This document shows positions 1-10,531 of a DNA stretch of 64,000 bases, in pieces. This DNA is from Inia geoffrensis (lineage: Eukaryota > Chordata > Mammalia > Artiodactyla > Iniidae). A program made the translations under genes and the position numbers. Positions within the stretch are counted from its first letter, which is position 1. The number at the start of each line of letters is the position of its first letter. The notes under the pieces were generated by a model. That model searched no databases, was not told where the DNA came from, and saw only the letters and a program-made list of their open reading frames with translations. The stretch spans positions 372,001-436,000 of the forward strand of contig JAZAQT010000214.1 in the NCBI GenBank assembly GCA_036417435.1, written 5' to 3'.

Positions 1-53
1 GGTGGGAAGTGAGACTTCCTTCTAGTGCGGATTTCCATTGCAGGGTTGCTTGG
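1..53. repeat. Partial monomer (end of unit 0)
   Basis: These are the last 53 bp of the preceding monomer, that is, the end of its L1-derived tail directly before the palindrome of unit 1. The array therefore continues to the left of the window. Confidence 0.95.
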
Positions 54-125
54 TTGGCCAAAAAGGGCGTATGCGTTTTTTCCTGAATATATTCAGGAAA
101 AAACGCATACGCCCTTCTTGGCCAA

Positions 126-903
126 GTGCATCACTGTCGAACTGCTGCCTCTTTTCCTACTCTTTCAGAGCAATTCTTATCTACCCCCTGATATCTGTTT
201 TCTGCAATTCTGCGTCGCGTTCAAGTCCTCTTCACAGCCTTCCTTCAATAAATTTTTGGATGATAGGGGTCATTTGGAACTCTGCAGGATTGTGAGTTAC
301 AGTGCCAAAAATCTCCTTTTCTCAACTCGCTTTCTTGTGAGCTGACCGCAAACCCGAAGATTTGCTTCAGGCCCTAATCTCGTTCCGGCATGGCACGCTG
401 AGCCTTTGGTGAATTCTTCTTCCTGTAGGGAAATCAGAGTTCAATGTGCCCGTCCAAACACATCGAGTTAGCCGCTCATTCGTTCTCCTTATTCCTGTTC
501 ATCTTCCACAAAAATTGCAAACTGTGCCAAACAAGAGGTCAAAGGCACTGACTCTCCAAGTGGGGAGAATGTTAATATTGCATCTGGAACGGCGACCTCT
601 AGTACCAGGGGACTACAATTTCGATGAGTTTTAGAAATTTTGCCTGATCACTTCGTGGACCATATTCTGGGTTTTCCATGCATATTTTAGCTGAAGGATA
701 AATCCCTTAAACGTGGAGATTTGGGACCCGTGGAATGGGAACCATGCACCATTACCTCAAAGGGTCTGCATTCCCTCACCAATACTATCAGTCCCAAGTG
801 TCCAGCCTTATCTCTCCCCCAGCTGTGGATGTAGAGGTGGTAAATCCAAGATTCCTCACAAGCCCTGAAGGACTTATTTAAGAATTTTTCTCTATTTCAC
901 ATT
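126..903. repeat. Middle segment of the monomer, unrecognised origin (representative, unit 1)
   Basis: This 780 bp stretch separates the palindrome from the L1-derived tail and is present in every unit at the same offset. I do not recognise a family for most of it. The first ~110 bp (to about 265) still show weak in-order similarity to L1 ORF2 antisense sequence, for example the TTCAAGTCCTCTTCACA block. It retains many CpG sites (around 215, 385 and 560-630). Short frames occur on both strands (62 aa on +, 81 aa on - in several units) but have no recognisable domain, ribosome context or conservation beyond the DNA repeat. Confidence 0.6.
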
Positions 904-1244
904 CCTTGTGTTTTGTTTTTCAAATTTATTTTTATAAGGGGATTTAGCTTATTGACACTGCTGTGTGTATGGTGCTGTACACAAATGATTTTCTTATGGA
1001 GACCTATAAATGTATGGGTTTTAATTTTCTTCATAGGCATATTCCTAGGTTTTGAATACGGGGTGTTGAGTCCATTTGGTTGAGCAAGGAGTAGCTCTTG
1101 TCTAATATATATTTGGCTTATGGAATGGTATCTGTCCTAATGTCAACCTCTGGTTTTATGCAGCCTCCCCACTCTCCTTTCCCCTTAAGCAAGCCTAAAT
1201 TTCTTTTGTAAATGTGAGAATCTGTTGTGTTTTGTAATGCAGTT
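904..1244 (-). mobile_element. L1 3' UTR remnant with degenerate A-tail (representative, unit 1)
   Basis: Read on the minus strand this matches, in order, the 3' UTR of artiodactyl-type L1 as I know it. Matching landmarks include the GTACA-containing block near the 3' end, the TTATTTTTATAA block antisense to the terminal A-rich tail, and the CCTCCCCA...TTTCCCCTTAAGCAAGC block antisense to the UTR purine stretch. The T-rich run at about 904-934 on the + strand is the antisense of the decayed poly(A) tail, which fixes the element as minus strand. The same segment begins about 850 bp after each palindrome start in every unit. No database alignment was possible, so divergence is not quantified. 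Subfamily assignment is from memory and less sure than the L1 call. Confidence 0.8.
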
Positions 1245-1786
1245 CACACATAGCCGTGTTTACATTCCCTGTATTAGTGATATCTTATGATGTTTCTTTC
1301 TCTGTGTGACTTATTTCACTTAGAATCATCGTAACTAAATCCACTCATTATGCTGCTACTGGTCTGTTGCCACTGATTTCATTGTTGAGTGATATCCCAT
1401 TGTAGGGATGCACCACAACTTCTATATCCATTTTTTCTCTTTCTGGGCTATTAAAATTGTACCATAGTCAAGGATCCCGTACACAGAGCAGCCCCAAACT
1501 TTGGTGTGGCTGTATCTTTTTCATTTAAATTTTCTGAATCTATAGCACCATTATTGGAAGTGCCCTAGGCTCTCTAGCTTCGTTTTTTCACTGTTCCAGG
1601 AAGCACGATCCACTTCTCCAGAGTGGCTGTTGGCAATTTACATCCGGTCCATCAGCATAACAAGGCTGCCGGTTCTCCATTGCCTGTCCTGCCTCTCTGG
1701 ATTTTACACTTTTTTCGGACGGCCCTTTGGATCGGTGGGAAGTGAGACTTCCTTGTAGTGCGGATTTCCATTGCAGGCTTGCTTGG
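1245..1786 (-). pseudogene. L1 ORF2 C-terminal remnant (representative, unit 1)
   Basis: This is the decayed C-terminus of an L1 ORF2 protein (endonuclease/reverse transcriptase of a non-LTR retrotransposon), downstream of the catalytic domains. On the minus strand of better preserved units (for example 20622-20876 and 48371-48625) the frame reads VNCQQPLWRSGWCFL, matching the conserved ORF2 C-terminal block with pattern C..VQPLW..VW.FL. An upstream MEIRTTR-like start (24092-24322, 15417-15647) matches the MQIKTT-type ORF2 segment. The + strand also shows the antisense of the ORF2 end near the TGTGTGACTTATTTCACTTAG block. Frameshifts and stops prevent any ORF2 function. The copy is present in every monomer. 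Confidence 0.8.
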
Positions 1787-3521
1787 TTGGCCCAAGAGGG
1801 CGTATGCGTTTTTTCCTGAATATATTCAGGACAAAACGCATACGCCCTTTTTGGCCAAGTGCATCACTGTCGAACTGCTGCCTCTTTTCCTACGCTTTCA
1901 GAGCAATTCTTATCTACCCCCTGATATCTGTTTTCTGCAATTCTGCGTCGCGTTCAAGTCCTCTTCACAGCCTTCCTTCAATAAATTTTTGTATGATAGG
2001 GGTCATTTGGAACTCTGCAGAATTGTGAGTTACAGTGCCAAAGATCTCCTTTTCTCAACTCGCTTTCTTGTGAGCTGACCGAAAACCCAAAGAATTGCTT
2101 CAGTCCCTAATCTCGTTCCGGCATGGCCCTCTGAGCCTTTGGTGAATTCTTCTTCCTGTAGGGAAATCAGAGTTCAATGTGCCCGTCCAAACACATCGAG
2201 TTAGCCGCTCATTGGTTCTCCTTATTCCTGTTCATCATCCACAGAAATTGCAAACTGCGCCAAACAAGAGGTCAAAGGCACTGACTCTCCAAGTGGGGAG
2301 AATGTTAATATCGCATCTGGAACAGCGAACTCGAGTATCAGGCGGCGAAAATGGCGATGAGTTTTAGAAATTATGCCTGATCACTTCGTGGACCATATTC
2401 TGGGTTTTCCATGCATATTTTAGCTGAAGGATAAATCCCTTAAACGTGGAGATTTGGGACCCGTGGAATGGGAACCATGCACCATTACCTCAAAGGGTCT
2501 GCATTCCCTCACTAATAGTATCAGCCCCAAGTGTCCAGCCTTATCTCTCCCCCAGCTGTGGATGTAGAGGTGGTAAATCCAAGATTCCTCACAAGCCCTG
2601 AAGGACTTATTTAAGAATTTCTCTCTATTTCACAGTCCTTGTGTATTGTTTTTCAAATTTATTTTTATAAGGGGATTTAGCTTATTGACACTGCTGTGTG
2701 TATGGTGCTGTACACAAATGATTTTCTTATGGAGACCTATACATGTATGGGTTTTAATTTTCTTCATAGTCAGGCATATTCCAAGGTTTTGAATACGGGG
2801 TGTTGAGTCCATTTCGTTGAGCAAGGAGTAGGTCTTGTCTAATATATATTTGGCTTATGGAATGGTATCTGTCCTAATGTGAACCTCTGGTTTTATGCAG
2901 CCTCCCCACTCTCCTTTCCCCTTAAGCAAGCATAAGTTTCTTTTGTAAATGTGAGACTCTGTTGTGTTTTGTAATGCAGTTCACACGTAGCCGTGTTTAC
3001 ATTCCCGGTATTAGTGAAATCTTATGATGTTTCTTTTTCTGTGTGACTTATTTCACTTAGAATCATCATAACTAAATCCTGTCATTATGCTGCTACTGGT
3101 GTGTTGCCATGGATTTCATTGTTGAGTGATATTCCATTGTAGGGATGTACCACAACTTCTATATCCATTTTTCTCTTTCTGGGCTATTAAAGTTGTACCA
3201 TAGTCAAGGATCCCGTACACAGAGCAGCCCCAAACTTTGGTGTGGCTGTGTCTTTTTCATTTAAATTTTCCGAATCTATAGCACCATAAGTGGAAGTGCC
3301 CTAGGCTCTCTAGTTTGGTTTTTTCTTTGTTCCAGGAAACACCATCCACTTCTGCAGAGTGGCTGTTGGCAATTTACATCCCGCCCATCAGCATAACAAG
3401 GCTGCCGGTTCTCCATGGCCTGTCCTGCCTCTCTGGATTTTACACTTTTTTCGGACGGCCCTTTGGAACGGTGTGAAGTGAGGCTTCTTGTAGTGCGGAT
3501 TTCCATTGCAGGCTTGCTTGG
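1787..3521 (+). repeat. Monomer unit 2 (tail subtype A)
   Basis: The palindrome at 1787-1858 has three mismatches: GGCCCAAGAGGG on the left arm and CAGGACAAAACG on the right. The CAGGACAAAACG variant is shared only with unit 5. The tail starts near 2637 and carries CATTTCGTTGAGCAAGG plus the CTTGTGTATTG variant that recurs in unit 3, because the tail of unit 2 belongs to the first copy of a one-unit tandem duplication. Confidence 0.95.
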
Positions 3522-4280
3522 TTGGCCAAAAAGGGCGTATGCGTTTTTTCCTGAATATATTCAGGAAAAAACGCATACGCACTTTTTGGCCAAGTGCATC
3601 ACTGTCGAACTGCTGCCTCTTTTCCTACACTTTCAGAGCAATTCTTATCTACCCCCTGATATGTATTCTGCAATTCTGCGTCGCGTTCTAGTTCTCTTCA
3701 CAGCCTTCCTTCAATAAATTTTTGGATGATAGGGGTCATTTGGAAGTCTGCAGGATTGTGAGTTACAGTGCCAAAAATCTCCTTTTCTCAACTCGCTTTC
3801 TTGTGAGCTGACCGCAAACCCGAAGAACTGCTTCAGTCCCTAATCTCGTTCCGGCATGGCACGCTGAGCCTTTGGTGAATTCTTCTTCCTATAGGGAAAT
3901 CAGAGTTCAATGTGCCCATCCAAACACATCGAGTTAACTGCTCATTCGTTCTCCTTATTCCTGTTCATCTTCCACAGAAATTGCAAACTGTGCGAAACAA
4001 GAGGTCAAAGGCACTGACTCTCCAAGTGGGGAGAATGTTAATATCGCATCTGGAACGGTGAACTCGAGTATCAGGGGGCGAAAATGGCGATGAGTTTTAA
4101 AATTTTGCCTGGTCACTTCGTGGACCATATTGTGGGTTTTCCATGCATATTTTAGCTGAAGGATAAATCCCTTAAACGTGGAGATTTGGGACCCGTGCAA
4201 TGGGAACCATGCACCATTACCTCAAAGGGTCTGCATTCCCTCACCAATAGTATCAGCCCCAAGTGTCCAGCCTTATCTCT
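2516..4280 (+). repeat. One-unit tandem duplication, first copy
   Basis: This matches 4248-6015 at an offset of 1,732 bp. By eye only about five substitutions separate the copies (for example TAGTGAAATC and GTGTGAAGTG here against TAGTGATATC and GTGGGAAGTG in the second copy), far fewer than between other neighbours in this part of the array. End points are approximate. Confidence 0.8.
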
Positions 4281-5253
4281 CCCCCAGCTGTGGATGTAGA
4301 GGTGGTAAATCCAAGATTCCTCACAAGCCCTGAAGGACTTATTTAAGAATTTCTCTCTATTTCACAGTCCTTGTGTATTGTTTTTCAAATTTATTTTTAT
4401 AAGGGGATTTAGCTTATTGACACTGCTGTGTGTATGGTGCTGTACACAAATGATTTTCTTATGGAGACCTATACATGTATGGGTTTTAATTTTCTTCATA
4501 GTCAGGCATATTCCAAGGTTTTGAATACGGGGTGTTGAGTCCATTTCGTTGAGCAAGGAGTAGGTCTTGTCTAATATATATTTGGCTTATGGAATGGTAT
4601 CTGTCCTAATGTGAACCTCTGGTTTTATGCAGCCTCCCCACTCTCCTTTCCCCTTAAGCAAGCATAAGTTTCTTTTGTAAATGTGAGACTCTGTTGTGTT
4701 TTGTAATGCAGTTCACACGTAGCCGTGTTTACATTCCCGGTATTAGTGATATCTTATGATGTTTCTTTTTCTGTGTGACTTATTTCACTTAGAATCATCA
4801 TAACTAAATCCTGTCATTATGCTGCTACTGGTGTGTTGCCATGGATTTCATTGTTGAGTGATATTCCATTGTAGGGATGTACCACAACTTCTATATCCAT
4901 TTTTCTCTTTCTGGGCTATTAAAGTTGTACCATAGTCAAGGATCCCGTACACAGAGCAGCCCCAAACTTTGGTGTGGCTGTGTCTTTTTCATTTAAATTT
5001 TCCGAATCTATAGCACCATAAGTGGAAGTGCCCTAGGCTCTCTAGTTTGGTTTTTTCTTTGTTCCAGGAAACACCATCCACTTCTGCAGAGTGGCTGTTG
5101 GCAATTTACATCCCGCCCATCAGCATAACAAGGCTGCCGGTTCTCCATGGCCTGTCCTGCCTCTCTGGATTTTACACTTTTTTCGGACGGCCCTTTGGAA
5201 CGGTGGGAAGTGAGGCTTCTTGTAGTGCGGATTTCCATTGCAGGCTTGCTTGG
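3522..5253 (+). repeat. Monomer unit 3 (tail subtype A; shortest full unit)
   Basis: The palindrome is at 3522-3593 with one mismatch (GCACTTTTT on the right arm). The unit is 1,732 bp. Middle-segment variants TACACTTTC and GATATGTATTC are shared only with unit 4. The tail starts near 4370. Confidence 0.95.
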
Positions 5254-6987
5254 TTGGCCAAAAAGGGCGTATGCGTTTTTTCCTGAATATATTCAGGAAA
5301 AAACGCATACGCACTTTTTGGCCAAGTGCATCACTGTCGAACTGCTGCCTCTTTTCCTACACTTTCAGAGCAATTCTTATCTACCCCCTGATATGTATTC
5401 TGCAATTCTGCGTCGCGTTCTAGTTCTCTTCACAGCCTTCCTTCAATAAATTTTTGGATGATAGGGGTCATTTGGAAGTCTGCAGGATTGTGAGTTACAG
5501 TGCCAAAAATCTCCTTTTCTCAACTCGCTTTCTTGTGAGCTGACCGCAAACCCGAAGAACTGCTTCAGTCCCTAATCTCGTTCCGGCATGGCACGCTGAG
5601 CCTTTGGTGAATTCTTCTTCCTGTAGGGAAATCAGAGTTCAATGTGCCCATCCAAACACATCGAGTTAACTGCTCATTCGTTCTCCTTATTCCTGTTCAT
5701 CTTCCACAGAAATTGCAAACTGTGCGAAACAAGAGGTCAAAGGCACTGACTCTCCAAGTGGGGAGAATGTTAATATCGCATCTGGAACGGTGAACTCGAG
5801 TACCAGGGGGCGAAAATGGCGATGAGTTTTAAAATTTTGCCTGGTCACTTCGTGGACCATATTCTGGGTTTTCCATGCATATTTTAGCTGAAGGATAAAT
5901 CCCTTAAACGTGGAGATTTGGGACCCGTGCAATGGGAACCATGCACCATTACCTCAAAGGGTCTGCATTCCCTCACCAATAGTATCAGCCCCAAGTGTCC
6001 AGCCTTATCTCTCCTCCAGCTGTGGATGTAGAGGTGGTAAATCCAAGATTCCTCACAAGCCATGAAGGACTTATTTAAGAATATCTCTCTATTTGACATT
6101 CCTTGTGTTTTCTTTTTCAAATTTATTTTTATAAGGGGATTTAGCTTATTTACACTGCTGTGTGTATGCTGCTGTACACAAATGATTTTCTTCTGGAGAC
6201 ATATAAATGTATGGGTTTTAATTTTCTTCATAATCAGGTATATTCCTGGGTTTTGAATACGGGGTGTAGAGTCCATTTGGTTGAGCAAGGAGTAGGTCTT
6301 GTCTAATATATATTTGGCTTATGGAATGGTATCTGTCCTAATGTCAACCTCTGGTTTTATGCAGCCTCCCCACTCTCCTTTCCCCTTAAGCAAGCATAAG
6401 TTTCTTTTGTAAATGTGAGAATCTGTTGTGTTTTGTAATGCAGTTCACACATAGCCGTGTTTACATTCTCGGTATTAGTGATATCTTATGATGTTTCTTT
6501 TTCTGTGTGACTTATTTCACTTAGAATTATCATAACTAAATCCACTCATTATGCTGCTACTGGTCTGTTGCCATTGATTTCATTGTTGAGTGATATCCCA
6601 TTGTAGGGATACACCACAACTTCTATATACATTTTTTCTCTTTCTGGGCTATTAAAATTGTACCATAGTCAAGGATCCCGTACACAGAGCAGCCCCAAAC
6701 TTTGGTATGGCTGTATCTTTTTCATTTAAATTTTCCGAATCTATAGCACCATTATTGGAAGTGCCCTAGGCTCTCTAGCTTCGTTTTTTCTCTGTTCCAG
6801 GAAGCACGATCCACTTCTCCAGAGTGGCTGTTGGCAATTTACATCCGGTCCATCAGCATAACAAGGTGGCCGGTTCTCCATTGCCTGTCCAGCCTCTCTG
6901 GATTTTACAATTTTTTCGGACGGCCCTTTGGATCGGTGGGAAGTGAGACTTACTTGTAGTGCGGATTTCCATTGCAGGCTTGCTTGG
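5254..6987 (+). repeat. Monomer unit 4 (front copies unit 3; tail subtype C)
   Basis: The palindrome at 5254-5325 has the same single mismatch as unit 3. The middle segment to about 6015 nearly duplicates unit 3. Beyond that point the unit switches to subtype C (GTGTAGAGTCCATTTGG and TTTCTTTTTCAAATT), which matches unit 5. The crossover is therefore near 6010-6020. Confidence 0.95.
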
Positions 6988-8723
6988 TTGGCCCAAAAGT
7001 GCGTATGCGTTTTTTCCTGAATATATTCAGGACAAAACGCATACCCCCTTTTTGGCCAAGTACATCACTGTCGAACTGCTGCCTCTTTTCCTACGCTTTC
7101 AGAGCAATTCTTATCTACCCCCTGATATCTGTTTGCTGCAATTCTGCGTCGCGTTCAAGTCCTCTTCACAGCCTTCCTTCAATAAATTTTTGTATGATAG
7201 GGGTCATTTGGAACTCTGCAGGATTGTGAGTTACAGTGCCAAAGATCTCCTTTTCTCAACTCGCTTTCTTGTGAGCTGACCGAAAACCCGAAAAATTGCT
7301 TCAGTCCCTAATCTCGTTCCGGCATGGCCCGCTGAGCCTTTGGTGAATTCTTCTTCCTGTAGGGAAATCAGAGTTCAATGTGCCCGTCCAAACACATCGA
7401 GTTAGCCGCTCATTGGTTCTCCTTATTCCTGTTCATCTTCCACAGAAATTGCAAACTGTGCCAAACAAGAGGTCAAAGGCACTGACTCTCCAAGTGGGGA
7501 GAATGATAATATTGCATCTGGAACGGCGAACTCGAGTACCAGGGGACGAAAATGGCGATGAGTTTTAGAAATTATGCCTGATCCCTTCGTGGACCATATT
7601 CTGGGTTTTCCATGCATATTTTAGCTGAAGGATAAATCCCTTAAAAGTGGAGATTTGGGACCCGTGGAATGGGAACCATGCACCATTACCTCAAAGGGTC
7701 TGCATTCCCTCACCAATACTATCAGCCCCAAGTGTCCAGCCTTATCTCTCCCCCAGATGTGGATGTAGAGGTGGTAAATCCAAGATTCCTCACAAGCCCT
7801 GAAGGACTTATTTAAGAATTTCTCTCTATTTGACATTCCTTGTGTTTTCTTTTTCAAATTTATATTTATAAGGGGATTTAGCTTATTTACACTGCTGTGT
7901 GTATGCTGCTGTACACAAATGATTTTCTTATGGAGACCTATAAATGTATGGGTTTTAATTTTCTTCATAATCAGGTATATTCCTGGGTTTTGAATACGGG
8001 GTGTAGAGTCCATTTGGTTGAGCAAGGAGTAGGTCTTGTCTAATATATATTTGGCTTATGGAATGGTATCTGTCCTAATGTCAACCTCTGGTTTTATGCA
8101 GCCTCCCCACTCTCCTTTCCCCTTAAGCAAGCATAAGTTTCTTTTGTAAATGTGAGACTCTGTTGTGTTTTGTAATGCAGTTCTCACGTAGCCGTGTTTA
8201 CAGTCCCGGTATTAGTGATATCTTATGATGTTTCTTTTTCTGTGTGACTTATTTCACTTAGAATCATCATAACTAAATCCTCTCATTATGCTGTTACTGG
8301 TGTGTTGCCATTGATTTCATTGTTGAGTGATATTCCATTGTAGGTATGTACCACAACTTCTATATCCATTTTTCTCTTTCTCGGCTATTAAAGTTGTACC
8401 ATAGTCAAGGATCCCGTACACAGAGCAGCCCCAAACTTTGGTGTGGCTGTGTCTTTTTCATTTAAATTTTCCGAATCTATAGCACCATAAGTGGAAGTGC
8501 CCTAGGCTCTCTAGCTTGTTTTTTAATTTGTTCCAGGAAACACCATCCACTTCTCCAGAGTGGCTGTTGGCAAATTACATCCGGCCCATCAGCATAACAA
8601 GGCTGCCAGTTCTCCATGGCCTGTCCGGCCTCTCTGGATTTTACACTTTTTTCGGACGGTCCTTTGGATCGGTGGGAAGTGAGACTTCCTTGTAGTGTGG
8701 ATTTCCATTGCAGGCTTGCTTGG
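6988..8723 (+). repeat. Monomer unit 5 (tail subtype C)
   Basis: The palindrome at 6988-7059 is the most degraded with unit 8: four mismatches, including AAAAGTGCG on the left arm and CATACCCCC on the right. The tail starts near 7838 and is subtype C, like units 4 and 8. Confidence 0.95.
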
Positions 8724-10459
8724 TTGGCCAAAAAGGTCGTATGCGTTTTTTCCTGAATATATTCAGGAAAAAACGCATACGCCCATTTTGGGCAAGTGCA
8801 TCACTGTCGAACTGCTGCCTCTTTTCCTACGCTTTCAGAGCAATTCTTATCTACCCCCTGATATCTGTTTTCTGCAATTCTGCGTCGCATTCAAGTCCTC
8901 TTCACAGCCTTCCTTCAATAAATTTTTGGATGATAAGGGTCATTTGGAACTCTGCAGGATTGTGAGTTACAGTGCCAAAGATCTCCTTTTATCAACTCGC
9001 TTTCTTGTGAGCTGACCGAAAACCCGAAGAATTGCTTCAGGCCCTTATCTCGTTCCGGCATGGCCCGCTGAGCCTTTGGTGAATTCTTCTTCCTGTAGGG
9101 AAATCAGAGTTCAATGTGCCCGTCCAAAAACATCGAGTTAGCCGCTCATTGGTTCTCCTTATTCCTGTTCATCTTCCACAGAAATTGCAAACTGTGCCAA
9201 ACAAGAGGTCAAAGGCACTGACTCTCCAAGTGGGGAGAGTGTTAATATCGCATGTGGAACGGCGAACTCGAGTATCAGGGGGCGAAAATGGCGATGAATT
9301 TTAGAAATTATGCCTGATCACTTCGTGGACCATATTCTGGGTTTTCCATGCATATTTTAGCTGAAGGATAAATCCCTTAAACGTGGAGATTTGGGACCCG
9401 TGGAATGGGAACCATGCACCATTACCTCAAAGGGTCTGCATTCCCTCACCAATAGTATCAGCCCCAAGTGTCCAGCCTTATCTCTCCCCCAGCTGTGGAT
9501 GTAGAGGTGGTAAATCCAAGATTCCTCACAAGCCCTGAAGGACTTATTTAAGAATTTCTCTCTATTTCACAGTCCTTGTGTTTTGTTTTTCAAATTTATT
9601 TTTATAAGGGGATTTAGCTTATTGACACTGCTGTGTGTATGGTGCTGTACACAAATGATTTTCTTATGGAGACCTATAAATGTATGGGTTTTAATTTTCT
9701 TCATAGTCAGGCATATTCCTAGGTTTTGAATACGGGGTGTTGAGTCCATTTCGTTGAGCAAGGAGTAGGTCTTGTCTAATATATATTTGGCTTATGGAAT
9801 GGTATCTGTCCTAATATGAACCTCTGGTTTTATGCAGCCTCCCCACTCTCCTTTCCCCTTAAGCAAGCATAAGTTTCTTTTGTAAATGTGAGACTCTGTT
9901 GTGTTTTGTAATGCAGTTCACACGTAGCCGTGTTTACATTCCCGGTATTAGTGATATCTTATGATGTTTCTTTTTCTGTGTGACTTATTTCACTTAGAAT
10001 CATCATAACTAAATCCTGTCATTATGCTGCTACTGGTGTGTTGCCATTGATTTCATTGTTGAGTGATATTCCATTGTAGGGATGTACCACAACTTCTATA
10101 TCCATTTTTCTCTTTCTGGGCTATTAAAGTTGTACCATAGTCAAGGATCCCGTACACAGAGCAGCCCCAAACTTTGGTGTGGCTGTGTCTTTTTCATTTA
10201 AATTTTCCGAATCTATAGCACCATAAGTGGAAGTGCCCTAGGCTCTCTAGCTTGGTTTTTTCTTTGCTCCAGGAAACACCATCCACTTCTCCAGAGTGGC
10301 TGTTGGCAATTTACATCCCGCCCATCAGCATAACAAGGCTGCCGGTCCTCCACGGCCTGTCCTGCCTCTCTGGATTTTACACTTTTTTCGGACGGCCGTT
10401 TGGATCGGTGGGAAGTGAGACTTCCTTGTAGTGCGGATTTCCATTGCAGGCTTGCTTGG
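8724..10459 (+). repeat. Monomer unit 6 (tail subtype A)
   Basis: The palindrome at 8724-8795 has three mismatches (AAGGTCG on the left; GCCCATTTTGGGCAA on the right). This arm pattern recurs in unit 8. The middle segment has GTCGCATTC, also shared only with unit 8. The tail starts near 9574. Confidence 0.95.
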
Positions 10460-10531
10460 TTGGCCAAAAACGGCGTATGCGTTTTTTCCTGAATATATTC
10501 AGGAAAAAACGCATATGCCGTTTTTGGCCAA
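10460..10531. repeat. Palindrome with a different paired substitution (unit 7)
   Basis: AAAAACGGCG on the left and GCCGTTTTT on the right form a compensated pair at a position distinct from the unit 16 pair. One separate mismatch (GCATATGCC) remains. Units 9 and 10 show only the right half of this change. Confidence 0.95.

Larger units (their letters stand above)
54..1786 (+). repeat. Monomer unit 1 (tail subtype A')
   Basis: The palindrome is at 54-125 with one mismatch (right arm CTTCTTGG instead of CTTTTTGG). The L1-derived tail is about 904-1786. Private changes include loss of four bases in the tail near 1037 (CTTCATAGGCAT where other units have CTTCATAGTCAGGCAT). The tail has CATTTGGTTGAGCAAGG, which I call subtype A'. 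Confidence 0.95.

Noticed and set aside
54..125. Rho-independent terminator
   Set aside because: The hairpin has T/A runs, but they lie inside the stem, the arms are 36 bp with no loop, and there is no bacterial gene context.
446..634. Recurring 62 aa + strand frame and the overlapping 81 aa minus-strand frame in the middle segment
   Set aside because: Both frames overlap on opposite strands, are lost by single indels in some units (for example unit 7), and show no family resemblance.
904..934. Endogenous retrovirus LTR end or polyadenylation region
   Set aside because: The T-rich run is better explained as the antisense of an L1 A-tail next to a co-linear L1 3' UTR; no LTR ends, primer-binding site or viral genes are visible.
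2808..2824. Functional CENP-B box
   Set aside because: Only the first eight positions fit the consensus; the essential CGGG part is missing.
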